From assembly GCA_030248215.1 (NCBI GenBank), contig JASANG010000330.1:18501-82500 (forward strand): a DNA stretch of 64,000 bases, in the 5' to 3' direction. Position numbers and translations under genes: made by a program. The notes below the pieces were generated by a model, which saw only the letters and a list, made by a program, of their open reading frames with translations, was not told the DNA's origin and made no database searches. The stretch is from Enoplolaimus lenunculus. Its lineage: Eukaryota; Nematoda; Enoplea; Enoplida; Thoracostomopsidae. How positions within the stretch are numbered: the stretch's first letter is position 1; each line of letters starts with the position of its first letter. Shown piece after piece: positions 38,070 to 48,800 of this stretch.

Positions 38070-38246
38070 GCCCATGTTACTTTAAGGGGCGTCCCGATTT
38101 CTGTTGGGTCTATGAGAGAGTAAGTTTAGTTTCTAGATTACATTTGTTTGCTTAGGCTTAGGCTTAGGACCTCATTTTTCAACGCTTAGGCTTAAGTTTA
38201 AGAATACGCTTAATCTACTGTTACGCCCCTAAAAGTAACATTGGCC
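38070..38246. mobile_element. TTAGGC-bearing MITE, family 2
   Basis: Complete copy: GCCCATGTTACTTTAAGGGG and CCCCTAAAAGTAACATTGGCC. CTTAGGCTTAGGC blocks lie on both sides of a short spacer. Confidence 0.85.
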
Positions 38247-38537
38247 ACAAACCAGTTTAAAACTTATCATCAGTTGCATAAACGTTCGCAGTATTTTATA
38301 TTTTATTTGCCTAAAAGTGTCAAAAACTTAATTTTTTTCATCAAATTATTTTTAAGAGGAACTATTATGTTATGTCATATATACATACTGGTCGCAGGTC
38401 CCTACGTTTCGTTCCACCTAAAAGTTAATCTTCTATGCTTGGAATTCTTTCTAATTTTACAGATATAGGCAAACGTGGCATTTGACGGTCGCCTTGGTCA
38501 CTGTTCAGTTGGAACACGGGGAGACCGGAGACTGTGA

Positions 38538-38744
38538 AACACACCCTGTGCTAAAATTCAAAAACCCGTTTCTGTAAGGCCCGTAATTCTTGGCAAATAT
38601 ACTTGGGGGTTCAATAACTCCGTAAAATATGCGTTGTATGAAATGGATTATTTGATCACCGATAAACCTAAAAATTGGCTTAAACCAACGGCCAATACCT
38701 TTTGCAACATTATCAACCCTTTGGCTGTAACTGAACAAATTTGA
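38538..38744 (+). other. Unassigned open segment (both strands open)
   Basis: A plus-strand frame without an ATG runs to a TGA at 38742-38744 and includes KYTWGFNNSVKYALYEMDY. The minus strand also has a 77-codon frame here (38505-38738). Either could be an exon of an unknown gene or a repeat remnant. No acceptor of good quality was found for the plus frame. Confidence 0.2.
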
Positions 38745-39147
38745 TCCCGGAATTTATTCGGAGCTCAAGCCTCCGCCCCTCGACTTCAAAAGCCACCTTA
38801 GTTGTCGCATTTTATGTAGTCTTTAGCAAATTAAATCTGACAAGCGGTGCTACATAAATGACTATATCAATCATTGTAAAACTTGGCTATTGCGGTAAAA
38901 GCAACAACAACACTGTTTCGTAAACGTAGCGTTTTTGACAATTTTAAGTATTCAAAATTTATTAAAGCGGCTGGTGTAAAAATATCAGCGAAATTTTTCA
39001 GCCAAAAGATTTCACCTTTTTGTGTTGCTTAAATAGCGACCCATTAATTTTGTACATTTCTTGAAATCATGTGACTTTGTTGTAGAAAGTTTAGGCTATC
39101 GTAGACTTTCCTTGCATCACCTATATATCAGATCTTGATGCTTTTAG

Positions 39148-39308
39148 GCTTGGATAAGCGATTTTGTAAGCTTAAACCAAAGCGTAGGTGTGTCAGGACA
39201 GAGTGCAACAGCCGAAATCAACTCGTATTTTATAGAAGCAACCGGAAACTTGTGGCGCAGCATCAGGTGCCGCAAGAGTATAAGTGTGGCAATTGCAGAA
39301 ATTTGTGA
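39148..39308 (+). CDS. Possible 3' terminal exon, Cys-containing, unknown gene
   Basis: A good acceptor (TGATGCTTTTAG, ending 39147) opens a 53-codon frame to TGA at 39306-39308. The peptide has a spaced cysteine pattern ending in a CxxC (RFCKLKPKRRCVRTEC, then KCGNC), suggestive of a small zinc-binding segment. No upstream exon was found, so this is a weak candidate. A 64-codon frame at 39190-39384 overlaps it in another frame. Confidence 0.25.
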
Positions 39309-39846
39309 AAGACCTGCCGCGACAGATGTAATAGTGGAAAAAACTTGCGAGCAAAGTGAGCGAAAAAATCAAACGTCAGTTTAGTGCTCTTACCTTACCT
39401 AATACAAATTCTTGGTCTCGTCGTATAAATATTTAGGATTTACATAGGAACTTTCAAGCCAGAATTCGAATTGCAGTCTGATTGGAAAACTTTTACGTCA
39501 TCGCACAGCTACAGGCATGGGTGTCGGATATTAAAAATAACAATAACCAACAGAGATCAAAATAACGGAAACGGAAAACGTATATTGAAGTGTAAAAAAG
39601 CTTCAAAGATGTTACATTTTTCTGCCAACAAAACTGAGGCATGCAAACATTCAACGGATACGTGATTTATATCTGTTATTTTGAGCCTAACAATAACATA
39701 ATTTCCGGTATTTTAAAAGGGAAACGAACGAACACCGATTTTTACCGAAAACAGATATACGATTACACCCTGGCGAAAGGGTGCGGTTGTAGCGAGTTTT
39801 CCACCGGCTTAATCCGGCGTTGTCCATAGCGGTACTTACCGCACTA

Positions 39847-40178
39847 CACTGCAAAAAACGGTGAGTCAAATTGACTTTCTCTGAAATAGGCTGTACGGGA
39901 ATACACAAACTGAGTCAAATTCGATTCCGGCACACTGTAAATTCTAGAGTTGATTAATCAATTCAGCTAGCGAGTTGATTATTTCTGAATTAATATCAGT
40001 AAACATTAATTCACTCTGAGTTGAGTTGAATTTCGCTCTGAGTTGAGTCGACAATAGAGTCACATTCGATTCACTGAGTCGCACGTTTGACTCTGGCGAA
40101 GTCGAATTTGACTCAGTTTGTGTAGTCCTGAAGAGCCGATTTCGGAGAATTCAATTTGACTCACCATTTCTTGCAGTG
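39847..40178. mobile_element. Palindromic GAGTCAAATTGACTC element, copy d, split by another element
   Basis: The left half starts CACTGCAAAAAACGGTGA and the right half ends CTCACCATTTCTTGCAGTG. At about 39933-40058 a half copy of the CACTGTAAATTC family interrupts it, showing the order of insertion. Confidence 0.8.
39933..40058. mobile_element. CACTGTAAATTC foldback element, half copy 2 (nested)
   Basis: It starts CACTGTAAATTCTAGAGTTG and holds TTGATTAATC and CTCTGAGTTGAG motifs. The second half and right end are missing. Confidence 0.6.
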
Positions 40179-40337
40179 TAATAACTGAGATAGACCGCAA
40201 TCTTAATACGTATACGCTCTGGAAATCTATGCTTACATCTTTACAATATGTAATTTACTCAAAATAATGTTAAACCACCATCATAGAGTGTACCATGAGC
40301 AACTAAATAATATAGAAGGATTACTGACACACTGTGC

Positions 40338-40470
40338 ATCACGGTGCAACCGGAGGTCTGCCTCCAGCTTCGGCAGAAAATCGGCCTACGGCTCTGGTAC
40401 AATTTTTGCCGGAGGTTCCGGCAATTTCGGTAGAAAAATTTTTGTGTAATTTTGCACAATTTATCTGTTT
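40338..40470. repeat. CCGGAGGTCTGCC left end, truncated
   Basis: It begins GGTGCAACCGGAGGTCTGCC and contains GCCGGAGGTTCCGGCAATTTC, cut here to the motif GCCGGAGGTTCCGGC. It matches the left part of 43377-43709, but no right end was found. Confidence 0.5.
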
Positions 40471-41160
40471 AGCCCGTTTCGTTTTACTTTTGTCACAATT
40501 TTCAAGAAAGAAATAAATTTTCGAAAGCGTGTAAACGCGTATGTTTACCACATTGTTTCTAAATATTTCTATATACCACATCTAAGCAAAATATTATCGA
40601 TAACTCTGCCTTATCAAAACCTAAATATGATTAAAAATATTAAATTAATGATGTCATAATGTTTTTAGTTTTTTTGTAATAAACAATTCATAGCCGGCCG
40701 CTTTCAATATCTTTGGCCGGCCGGAAGTTTATAACTAATTTGAGTGTAAAACTAAATCGAATTTCAGATATATTACGGAACCGTACACCGATTTTTGCCA
40801 TAAGCAGATATCCGGTTATTCCCTGATTGTAACACATGTGCGCAGTGTAAAATGTCCATAAGACGTGACAGGTCCCTTAGCTGCACACGGCAACCTCCGC
40901 TAGCTGACTGGTCTTGGTAAACGCAGCTAACAATTTTGACATATTCGCATCATCGAAACGCGTCTCACCCGTCAAACACTGGGGTTCGAATCCATACCTT
41001 AAAAGTACCGTTAGCGCCAAACCAAATATAGTTATGACATAAATTTGGAAATTAACACAGCTGGTAAAGCCGAAAGCAAGCAATTATCGCAAAAAAGCAG
41101 TAATAGGCAAACCCCTCTAAAGCGTAACCAGGATAAAGTTCAAACAATTCGCTAAAGTTA
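40471..41160. other. Intergenic DNA, no supported gene
   Basis: AT-rich, with a GCCGGCC/GGCCGGCC pair near 40690-40725 that may be the centre of a small inverted repeat. The 68-codon minus frame at 40877-41083 has no family resemblance. Confidence 0.4.
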
Positions 41161-41205
41161 AAAAAATACGGTAAATTTCACGGCTTATGAAGTTTTTGTT
41201 ACAAT

Positions 41206-41211
41206 TTTATT
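41206..41211 (-). terminator. Candidate polyadenylation signal AATAAA
   Basis: On the minus strand AATAAA lies 43 bases after the stop codon of the macrodomain gene, a usual spacing for 3'-end formation. Confidence 0.45.
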
Positions 41212-41253
41212 TTCGAAGTACATAGAACTAACGACAATAGTAGCCAACATGGA

Positions 41254-42174
41254 TCACTCGACTGGAAAATACTTTGGCAACAACGTATGATACCATTCAA
41301 TATCAACTTCCAAAAACAAACACAAAATGATACGATCGGTGGCATCAGCGTTTTCTTTGATCTCCAACCATTCTCGAAGTGTATGCAACACAACTGGAGC
41401 CGCTTTAGCGTTCGGATACCCGTAAATTCCGGTCGAAATACACGGAAACGCGATTGATCGAAACCGTTCCGATTTCATCAACTCTAAGCTTGTTCTGTAC
41501 GCCGATGCTAATTGTTCCGGTTTTTCACCCATCGGTCCAACTGCGTGTATCACCCTCAATGCAGGTAACTTGTACCCGTGCGTAATTTTAGCCGAACCAG
41601 TCGGGCATCCGCCTACCGACGCACATTCTTTTGCGAGTTCCGGTCCTGCAGCCCTATGGATAGCACCACAAACGCCACCGCCGGCGTACAGATTCGCATT
41701 CGCCGCATTTACTATGCAATCAATTTCAAGACGTGTAATATCGCCTGTAAAAATACTCAGCTTTGCATTTAAATCCTGTCGAATTTCCCACGCCTTACTT
41801 CCGTTCTCACCAACGGAATCAGTAGCTTTTGTCAAACGGGTCGACTTATAGTATAGTGGATAGACGGGAACCTCGTTTAACTGAACATATCCTGATCCAC
41901 ACGAGTACATCCGTCGTTTTTCGTCCAAACTCATCGTTTTATATCGTTCAATTTGTTGAGACAACGCCTGAGATCGGGTGAAGTGTTCTTGTTCTGGCGT
42001 TGCCATGATTGTGCGGTGTGAAATACTAAATTTTCCACTTGTACCCTGACTAAAATTGTTTAAATCGGCCAAAATATCGTAATTATGCAGATGAGCAAGT
42101 GATAAACGACTGACGTAGTAAGTGCCAGTTGTGTAAACCAAACGTGATACGCTACAACTATTATTAACTAACAT
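41254..42174 (-). CDS. Macrodomain protein, MACROD-type, intronless
   Basis: A single uninterrupted frame of 306 codons. The macrodomain covers about residues 136-306 and would bind ADP-ribose; relatives remove mono-ADP-ribose from proteins or hydrolyse O-acetyl-ADP-ribose. Visible motifs are FTGDIT (142-147), NAAN (156-159), GGGV (165-168), AIHRAAGPEL (171-180), CPTGSAKITHGYKLPA and CISTGIYGYP (245-254). Where human MACROD1/2 have the catalytic Asp (GGVDG) this protein has Cys169; His173 is kept. The end HTLLPKYFPVE resembles MACROD1. Translation may start at Met1, giving a Ser/Tyr/Arg-rich, acid-poor leader that could target mitochondria, or at Met57 (MATPEQEHF). The lack of introns contrasts with the neighbouring genes and fits retroposition or transfer; neither is shown. 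Confidence 0.9.
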   Translation of the reverse strand: MLVNNSCSVSRLVYTTGTYYVSRLSLAHLHNYDILADLNNFSQGTSGKFSISHRTIMATPEQEHFTRSQALSQQIERYKTMSLDEKRRMYSCGSGYVQLNEVPVYPLYYKSTRLTKATDSVGENGSKAWEIRQDLNAKLSIFTGDITRLEIDCIVNAANANLYAGGGVCGAIHRAAGPELAKECASVGGCPTGSAKITHGYKLPALRVIHAVGPMGEKPEQLASAYRTSLELMKSERFRSIAFPCISTGIYGYPNAKAAPVVLHTLREWLEIKENADATDRIILCLFLEVDIEWYHTLLPKYFPVE

Positions 42175-42201
42175 TTACAATTTAAATTTACTAAAACACA
42201 C

Positions 42202-42354
42202 GGCCATGTGTAACGAACAGGGCTGGAACCGTATTACAAGCATATTCCTAAGCCTAAGCATGAACCTAAGCCAAGCAAAAAATGATTCGAAAGCTTAAGC
42301 TTACTGTGTTGCAGTCTCACAGAAAAACGTTCCGCCTATGATCTTTACATGGGC
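42202..42354. mobile_element. TTAGGC-bearing MITE, family 1
   Basis: It starts 28 bases upstream of the macrodomain start codon. The ends are GGCCATGTGTAACGAACAGGG and ATGATCTTTACATGGGCC. Few hexamers remain (CCTAAGCCTAAGC). It could contribute promoter sequence to the gene. Confidence 0.8.
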
Positions 42355-42452
42355 CAAAGTCACATTCAAATATAAGATGTATTTGAAACAATGGCTATGT
42401 TGCAGAGACCATAATGGTGTACCCGCCATGTCGACAGCTCGCTCTTCCCCAT

Positions 42453-42638
42453 TTAAGGTATTTTCACAATCGTTATCCGGTTTACTTTGATACGCATATC
42501 AACAAATGTTAACCTGTTATCAGAATCACTTTTAATTTCACTTAAACTTATTGGTAACATACCGAGTCGACCTTTCATAGGCTTATTACAAATAAGGCAC
42601 CAAATACGACAGTTTCGTCCCTCGATGAGTACGAAACG
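42453..42638 (-). other. Open frame with CxxWCxxC motif, unassigned
   Basis: A 61-codon frame without a start runs from 42638 to a TAA at 42453-42455 and includes GRNCRIWCLICNKPMKGRL. The composition looks protein-like, but no splice partner was identified and another frame (ATG at 42670-42672) overlaps it. Confidence 0.2.
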
Positions 42639-42681
42639 TCACAGCCGGAGGAACCACAATAAAATCAGGCATGGCTAAAAT

Positions 42682-43006
42682 GGCCCATGTTACTATAAAG
42701 GCCGTCCCAATATCCAGGGACAGAAATATACCCGGAGTGCAGCACACTTATGCGCTCCTGTTTACATATGCACAGGCAGATAAATTTACGTAGGATATAT
42801 AGATATAATATATCAACTGTCCCATTTGTGCCGACTGTCGCAACTGTCCAATCTGTCCCAAGTGTCCCGTTTGTCCCAAGTGTCCGATCTGTCCCAACTG
42901 TTCCATTTGTCCCAAGTGTACCGCTGTCCCAATTATATTTTTTGTTTGTACTCCCGGTACATTGCTGTCCCGGGAAAATGGGACGGCCTTTAGGGTAACA
43001 TTGCCC
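42682..43006. mobile_element. GGGACAG-minisatellite MITE, family 3, short copy
   Basis: The left end is GGCCCATGTTACTATAAAGG and the right end CCTTTAGGGTAACATTGCCC, followed inward on both sides by GCCGTCCCA/TGGGACGGC and GGGACAG/CTGTCCCGGG. The centre (42820-42930) is a short array of about 9-base CTGTCCCAA-like units. The second copy, with inverted orientation, is at 60503-61075. Confidence 0.85.
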
Positions 43007-43049
43007 GCTAAAATAGTAAAAAACTTTTAATTTAAACTATCAAACAAAA

Positions 43050-43311
43050 ATGACCAGCTGTGGAGCGAAAAATGCATTATCCATTGTTGAATCAGATGCT
43101 TCACCCCTGGCGAGACGTGACTTCAACCGACTTGGACTTGTCAGCTTTGCAGATGAAGAAAAGCAACACTAAAATCTGCTCGTACAGAGAAATTTGCCGT
43201 CCCCGATGAACTCCAACCAGCACAGCGCTCCACGCATCGTGTAGTTATACAAAAACAAACGAAACTTGATAAAAATAGTTTCTGGAAATATCAGTGCATC
43301 TGTTCAAATCC
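43050..43311 (+). pseudogene. Small frameshifted open frame, unknown
   Basis: An ATG at 43050 opens 40 codons (starting MTSCGAKNALSIVESD) to a TAA at 43170. In the frame that starts just after a TGA at 43154, protein-like sequence continues (TEKFAVPDELQPAQRS) to a TAA at about 43309-43311. One missing A in the A-run at 43159-43162 would account for the break. This could be a decayed gene fragment or a sequencing error. I do not recognise the product. Confidence 0.3.
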
Positions 43312-43376
43312 GTAAAATCTTGCAGATAAAATTCATTCTTCTTATTCGCTATTTTGAATACTGATCGCTAATTTAC

Positions 43377-43709
43377 AGGGCACAACCGGAGGTCTGCCTT
43401 CGGTTTCGGCAAAAAAACGGCTTCCGGCTGCGATAGAATTTTGACCGGAAGTTCCGGCAATTTCGGTCGGAAAATTTTGCAAAATTTATTTATTCACCGC
43501 GTTTCGTATTACCTTCGCCACAACTTTCAGGAATTTCCAAAAATTTCGCAGAAAATTAGCGTAAAACCAAACAACTTCAGCGACATATTGCACATATGTA
43601 TTGGCTAAAATTAACCATCATTTTTACTACCTAATTCTCCTCACATCCGGTTCCGGCAAGTTCCGCTGACCTCCGGCTCCGGTATTTTTTCCTCCGGTTG
43701 CACCCTGCT
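43377..43709. mobile_element. CAGGGCACAACCGGAGG element (complete)
   Basis: The inverted ends are CAGGGCACAACCGGAGGTC and CCTCCGGTTGCACCCTG. GCTTCCGGCTGCG and CCGGAAGTTCCGGC lie near the left and TCCGGTTCCGGCAAG near the right; the middle is AT-rich. It is the best-preserved member of the CCGG-rich group. Confidence 0.75.
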
Positions 43710-44389
43710 AATTTGTGAACCTCATTTTTACTGGCTAACAGGGTGTAAACAATGTCAACAAAGTGGAACATCAAATTTTAGAGAACAGCGAGTTAGCACC
43801 TTGATAATAGCAATTTTGCCAAAAATATTTGCACATTTCGAATGAATTTTTGTCATTACTGTAATAGTTTTAAAATGTAAAACAATGCATCATTCACATT
43901 TTCAATATTATCATATGCTTCCTTGCAAATAAATCGCAAATCATGAAGTTTACTAAAACATTAACGAATAACGAAAAACATCAACAAGATAATTATTTTC
44001 ATTCATTAATTTGGTTGCAGCTTAATATTGTATTATTGAATTACAGACCGATAAAGCATGACAAAAAATTTTAGTAACGCTTATTTTAGCCAGCTTACAT
44101 AATTTTGAACTGTGTCAAAAATACAAAACACTCATAGTGAATTGAAATGAAACAGCACGTGTTTATTGCCGCGTTCTGATTGGAACAAAAATAGCGCTTA
44201 GCTGTGAAAGCTACGCTTTTATGCTGCTTAATATACAGGAGTTTCATTTTTGACACAATTTTTAGAAATTGAATTTACACCCTACCCACACAGTATGCCA
44301 TAGTTTAAATATGCGTAGGCTTAGACCCTTAATTTCAAACCGCAAATAATATTGTCAATATTTGCTGCACCGCTATGTCAACTAAATCT
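43710..44389. other. Intergenic DNA between repeats and the eS12 gene
   Basis: AT-rich with no open frame of note. It should include the 3' UTR and polyadenylation region of the eS12 gene (minus strand); an AATAAA on that strand near 44162 is rather distant. Confidence 0.4.
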
Positions 44390-46396
44390 TCATCGGTTTT
44401 TCTCAATATGCTGAATTATGTAATCGTGGGCTTGATTCTGTGCGCCATAATCCTACAAATGGTAATTAACATAACATTGATGTACACGCACCATTAAAAT
44501 GTGAAATACCAATCGGTCAACGTGCAACTGAAATTCCAATTCCGATTAGAACTCCGACTGAAATCCAGTTCTGCTTTCGATCCCTATTGCAGATGTAATC
44601 GGAATCATAATTTTGACCGTTTACAACTTACATTACTGTATTACGTTTCATAACTGATGCTTATATCAACTCTCAGCTCACATTTTAAGATTGAAAGTTT
44701 TTAACATTCGATAATAAAACGTATTTTGAAAATCAACAAAATTATGTCTTTTATTTAAGATTTTTTCATTACACGTTTGTGAAATGAAATCTTGAACTCA
44801 CAACACTTACAGTAAGGGTTGTGCTATACTCGCCGCGAGACGCGATAAAATTTATTTTTTAAAAATTGGCGCACGATGTCAAATAGATTTTGCCTTACTT
44901 TTGTTAGCAACGCATAGTGGCACAGAGCCGCGTCCGACACAGTAAAGCATAGCGCAAACATCAAAACTAAAACAACTCACTTACCTTTACAACAACACAA
45001 CTGCAAGGAACCACTTTGCGCGGTTTGCCCTCACGGTCAATCTTGCAAAGTCCTACCCATTCGCCGAGAGTTCGTTTATCTTCGACCTGCAAAACAATAG
45101 AAAAACAAGAAATATTTCTGTCTCTCTTATTTGAATCAACAAAACGAGAATACCTGATTCTGAGCTATTACATGGCACAATACCAGTTTTTATCTACCGA
45201 GTACTAAATTAGATCCAGAAGCTACTCAAATTTAGATGAAAGCATTGTAAACATAAAATGCATGGTTTAGCTTGCAGAAGCAATTTATTAAGACAAAAAG
45301 TCTTGAAAATCTATTTACCTTCATTGACTGATGTGCACTGATTTTAAGCCAAGGTTCACATTGAAAGGTCTTTGCAACAATATTATATAGTAGTTACAAG
45401 CTGCAAATTGCAGCTGCAAATCCTTGCAAATGAGGAGCACAAGATTTTAACAACAAAAATCAGACGTCAGGTCAAACAGAAGACACTTAGGCATACAAAG
45501 CAAGATCGTAAGCTACGGGGTTATATATACGCCAAAATATAGCTAATACTCACCTTCAGTAGAGGAATTTCGTGCATAGCACACAATGCTTCCACAAGCT
45601 TCACATAGGAAGGCTCGTCACAGTTTTCCGCTAGCAAGCAAAGCAACGCTTGACGCCTAAACATACCGTAATGCATACAAAAATAATCATCGCTTTATCG
45701 TTATGAAAAAATGTTTTCCAGCAAACCGAGGAAAAATAAAAATACCGTGTGTAGTAATTTCTTGTTATTTTCATATTTTTCAAACAAGACCCCATCTATT
45801 AAAACTTTACAGTTGTTTTTAATTTAATATTATACATTAACCGTTAATTCTGAGCATATGTATTAATTTATTACGCTGGAACAACACAGAAATACAAAAA
45901 ACATCGGTCATCTTTCGTGGAAGCATACACAAAGATAGTTAGATTAATACCTTGAAGTAAAGGGGTACTATGAATACTAGACAACATCCACAATACACCT
46001 TATTCCAGCACCCTAAAACAGGAATGGACAATGCCAAAAAAGACCACAACGTGAATGGCAGCATTTTACTATATTTAAATAATAGCTGTCTTACTGATCG
46101 AGCGCTTTTGCGGCTTCATGAAGTCCTCGTGCAAGACCGTCTGGTTGAATCAGCGCGCCTTTGAGCACTTCCTGGATAGCGGTAGGCAGGTCTAGCTCGC
46201 CGGAGATCATCGTAGTGACCGGTCCCGCAGGAATATCACCTCTATAAATACAAAACTTATGCAACGATCGATACAAAAAGATATCATTTAAATAATTTTT
46301 CTACTTAGACATCAAACAACAGAATTGTATAGTCTAAAAACCATGAGATACGTATATGATACGTGCATTCCAGACTTACCCTTCTCCGTCGGACAT
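44390..46396 (-). CDS. RPS12: Ribosomal protein eS12, complete (5 exons)
   Basis: Minus-strand exons are 46380-46396, 46095-46241, 45554-45656, 44985-45086 and 44390-44452, all GT/AG and in phase, coding for 143 residues. The protein is a small (40S) ribosomal subunit component. Diagnostic segments in order are [52 protein letters not shown] and CSCVVVKDYG, closely matching the animal family over its whole length. The first exon codes only MSDGE and two bases of the next codon. A sequence that looks like a 3' splice acceptor (CTTTTTGTTTTAG) lies about 40 bases before the start codon, so the 5' UTR is probably spliced, either from an upstream exon or by trans-splicing. Introns of this gene host snoRNAs in vertebrates; I found no convincing box C/D pair here. 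Confidence 0.96.
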
Positions 46397-46424
46397 GATT
46401 CAATGTATGACAAGAGACGTCCTC

Positions 46425-46438
46425 CTAAAACAAAAAGC
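46425..46438 (-). promoter_or_regulatory. Candidate 3' splice acceptor upstream of the eS12 start
   Basis: On the minus strand the sequence CTTTTTGTTTTAG followed by GAGGACG precedes the start codon by about 40 bases. It fits a trans-splice (spliced-leader) or 5' UTR cis-splice acceptor. Confidence 0.5.
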
Positions 46439-46439
46439 A

Positions 46440-47509
46440 TAACATTTGACAGTATATAGCAGCTTGCACCAGCTTAAAAACAAATCCTTATTAAAGGCAG
46501 ACGAACCATTTATACAACTGTGCGTCATACAGTATTGGAAATGCCGCTAGCAACAATCGTGAACAATTCTAAGCCAGTTCAAAATGTGTTTATCGAAGCG
46601 GTCACTTTCCAATTAAGATATTGTACAGGAATCAAACATAAAATTGCGTTGATAACGGCTCGAACAGGCCGACATCACTTATGTATGATTACGGCTGCCT
46701 ATAACGTTTCCTACATCGCATAGGGGCGTCGCGTTTCGGCAAAGGTACAATACGATAACGAAACTATAAGTTTTTCATGTCATATATTGGTAATCCACAA
46801 GGGCGGATCTGGACGGATCGCCCACCGGCGATACGCAAAATTAGAGTTTACAACGTGAGCACGCACTTTATGAGCTTACCCATCTGTTTCTATGTCAGGT
46901 CATTCTTGAGACGGTCAGACAAAGCTAGACAGACCTACCGAAAAAACATGAGAGAGTGGCTTCGAAGCTAAGTCGAGGGACACGAAGAGCATGTGCGGTG
47001 TGCATTTCAATGTGTATTTATGATGTATCCCTCATAAGAAACTTCTAAATTTGTAATTTGTGAAATCATTAAATACATATTAAGCACTGAAACTGTGCAA
47101 GAGTACCGGACTATTTTGCGTTTTACAATGAATACGAATAATTTACAAATTTTTCCAATTTGTTTAATCTGATCAAAACGTATATTGAATTTTAAACATA
47201 TAATGTACTTACGATGATATTAAACAATGAAATAACACTAAACTATGCACGTAAGTAAATAACCTAAAATAATCATTACAATCGACTTAGCTCAACAAGA
47301 ACCTGTTTCCAGAATCATAAACTAAATCCTTTGCAAAATTCGTTAGAGGAAAACTATGTCATGTCAGATTACGTCGGAACCATTTTAACTTAAGACCTTT
47401 TTTCATATTTGTAGGAACCCGGATTTCATACCATTATACTAACCGCTGGGAAAAGTAGGCGCTGGTCAGGTTCGAACACTTAAGTCACGAATCCTTACGC
47501 GATCTCACA
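46440..47509. other. Upstream region of the eS12 gene, no supported gene
   Basis: It presumably contains the eS12 promoter. Two plus-strand frames (46520-46723 and 46777-46971) of about 65 codons are open but match nothing I know and have no splice support. Confidence 0.35.
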
Positions 47510-47616
47510 CGGTAAGCATGTGTGACATGCTTGTCCGTGTGTGCATGCAAGTGCATTACACTATATATAGTATACTTGTCAGCACCATACGGTGGTCACC
47601 TAGTCGACGAAGAAGG

Positions 47617-47720
47617 TGGGCTTCGTGACGCAGTGGTAGAGTGTTCACTCAAGGATCCGTTTTCTGAGAGTTCCATCCGTGCTTTGTAGACCCGCTTTTC
47701 CAGTTGCTAGTTAAAAGAGG
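47617..47720 (+). mobile_element. tRNA-derived SINE-like copy, truncated
   Basis: It has an A-box-like TGACGCAGTGGTAGAGTG and a B-box-like GAGTTCCATCC, then the family tail start GACCCGCTTTTCCAGTTGC. The tail is cut short before the next copy. Confidence 0.6.
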
Positions 47721-47755
47721 TCTAAGTGCATATGCAATATGTGCAGTGCACTGTG

Positions 47756-47880
47756 GTGAAGTGGTAGAGTGTTCGCGTAACAATCCGTACGCTGACAGTT
47801 CGATCCCCGCTCTGGAAGCCCGCTTTTTCAGCTGCTTATAGTTAAAGATCAAGAAGTACCGGTTCCAACCTAGACTGACA
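47756..47880 (+). mobile_element. tRNA-derived SINE-like copy, fuller
   Basis: A box GGTGAAGTGGTAGAGTG; a 5-bp stem GCGTA/TACGC around an 8-base loop; B box CAGTTCGATCCCC; tail GCCCGCTTTTTCAGCTGC, then ACCGGTTCC and CTAGACTGACA. The oversized loop and lack of an acceptor stem argue against a functional tRNA. It is the same family as 12080-12205. Confidence 0.7.
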
Positions 47881-48800
47881 CTCTCCAACTGTTTTAATAG
47901 TCGATTATAATTGTCGACATGCACGACCAGCAAGCATACCACACAATGTGCATTGTCTATATTGCATAAGCAATATAGGACAAGCATCTCTCATCCGCTT
48001 TACATACCAAAGGCAAATATAGCGATTATTTCGTTGCTGTCCTACGCTAGTTTGCTAGTACTAACAATTTGCGTAAACTGTCAAAACAATATAGCTTAGT
48101 AATTCAATGGTAATATGAACAGATGCACAATGCTAGCATTCAAAACATTGCTGGTTTAATGATTTAGCATCAAAGAAGGAAATACACAATTGACGTGATA
48201 AAGAAGCACACTGTGCTTTTCGGCCTGTACGACTAACTCGTCCAATTTATTGTTATTTGATACGAGCCACCCGTGCTGCTTAAGATTGATTCAATGATTG
48301 CTTGTACAACTGTCAATGTCAGTATTTAAAAACGGTAGTAAAGACTACTTCCGCACAACGCAAGCGTTTCACTAACATTCGGTCTACCACGGTATAATAG
48401 CTACTGAAAAATGAGTTGTAATGTATAAATCTTTCTCAATCATTTCTGTGACCACATCATCATGAAGAATTCTTTCAATACGTCAGTTAATAATACGGCA
48501 GAACCGCAACTACCGTCATAGTGTAGCACTTTGCTTGTTTTTAGTCTTTATTACTATTTTAAAAACTTCAGTCTACATAGTTTCACTTCGTAAAAATTAG
48601 CTGCTTTGTTGATTTTCGTAATTGAACTCGACGCTTGTATGATTTTTACTGTAACAATAACAGCGGAACGGCTCTGTTTTTTCAAATTTTTGTGTATTCC
48701 ACATTTTCCTCTAAGCAATCTGTTTGGATAGACACTTTTATATGCAATTGTAGAATATCTTTAGCTTTCCACTTTTAATAGAGGGGCAGCAAATTTTCAG

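Larger units (their letters stand above)
47510..48005. mobile_element. Long inverted-repeat element with SINE-like copies in its centre
   Basis: The left arm (about 47515-47605, with GTGTGACATGCTTGTCC, GTGCATTACAC and GTCGAC) is inverted relative to the right arm (about 47916-48000: GTCGAC, CAATGTGCATTG, GGACAAGCATCTCTCA). Between them lie two tRNA-like SINE copies in tandem. Confidence 0.6.

Noticed and set aside
47756-47825. Possible tRNA gene on the plus strand
   Set aside because: Same reasons: oversized loop, no acceptor stem and a conserved SINE tail.
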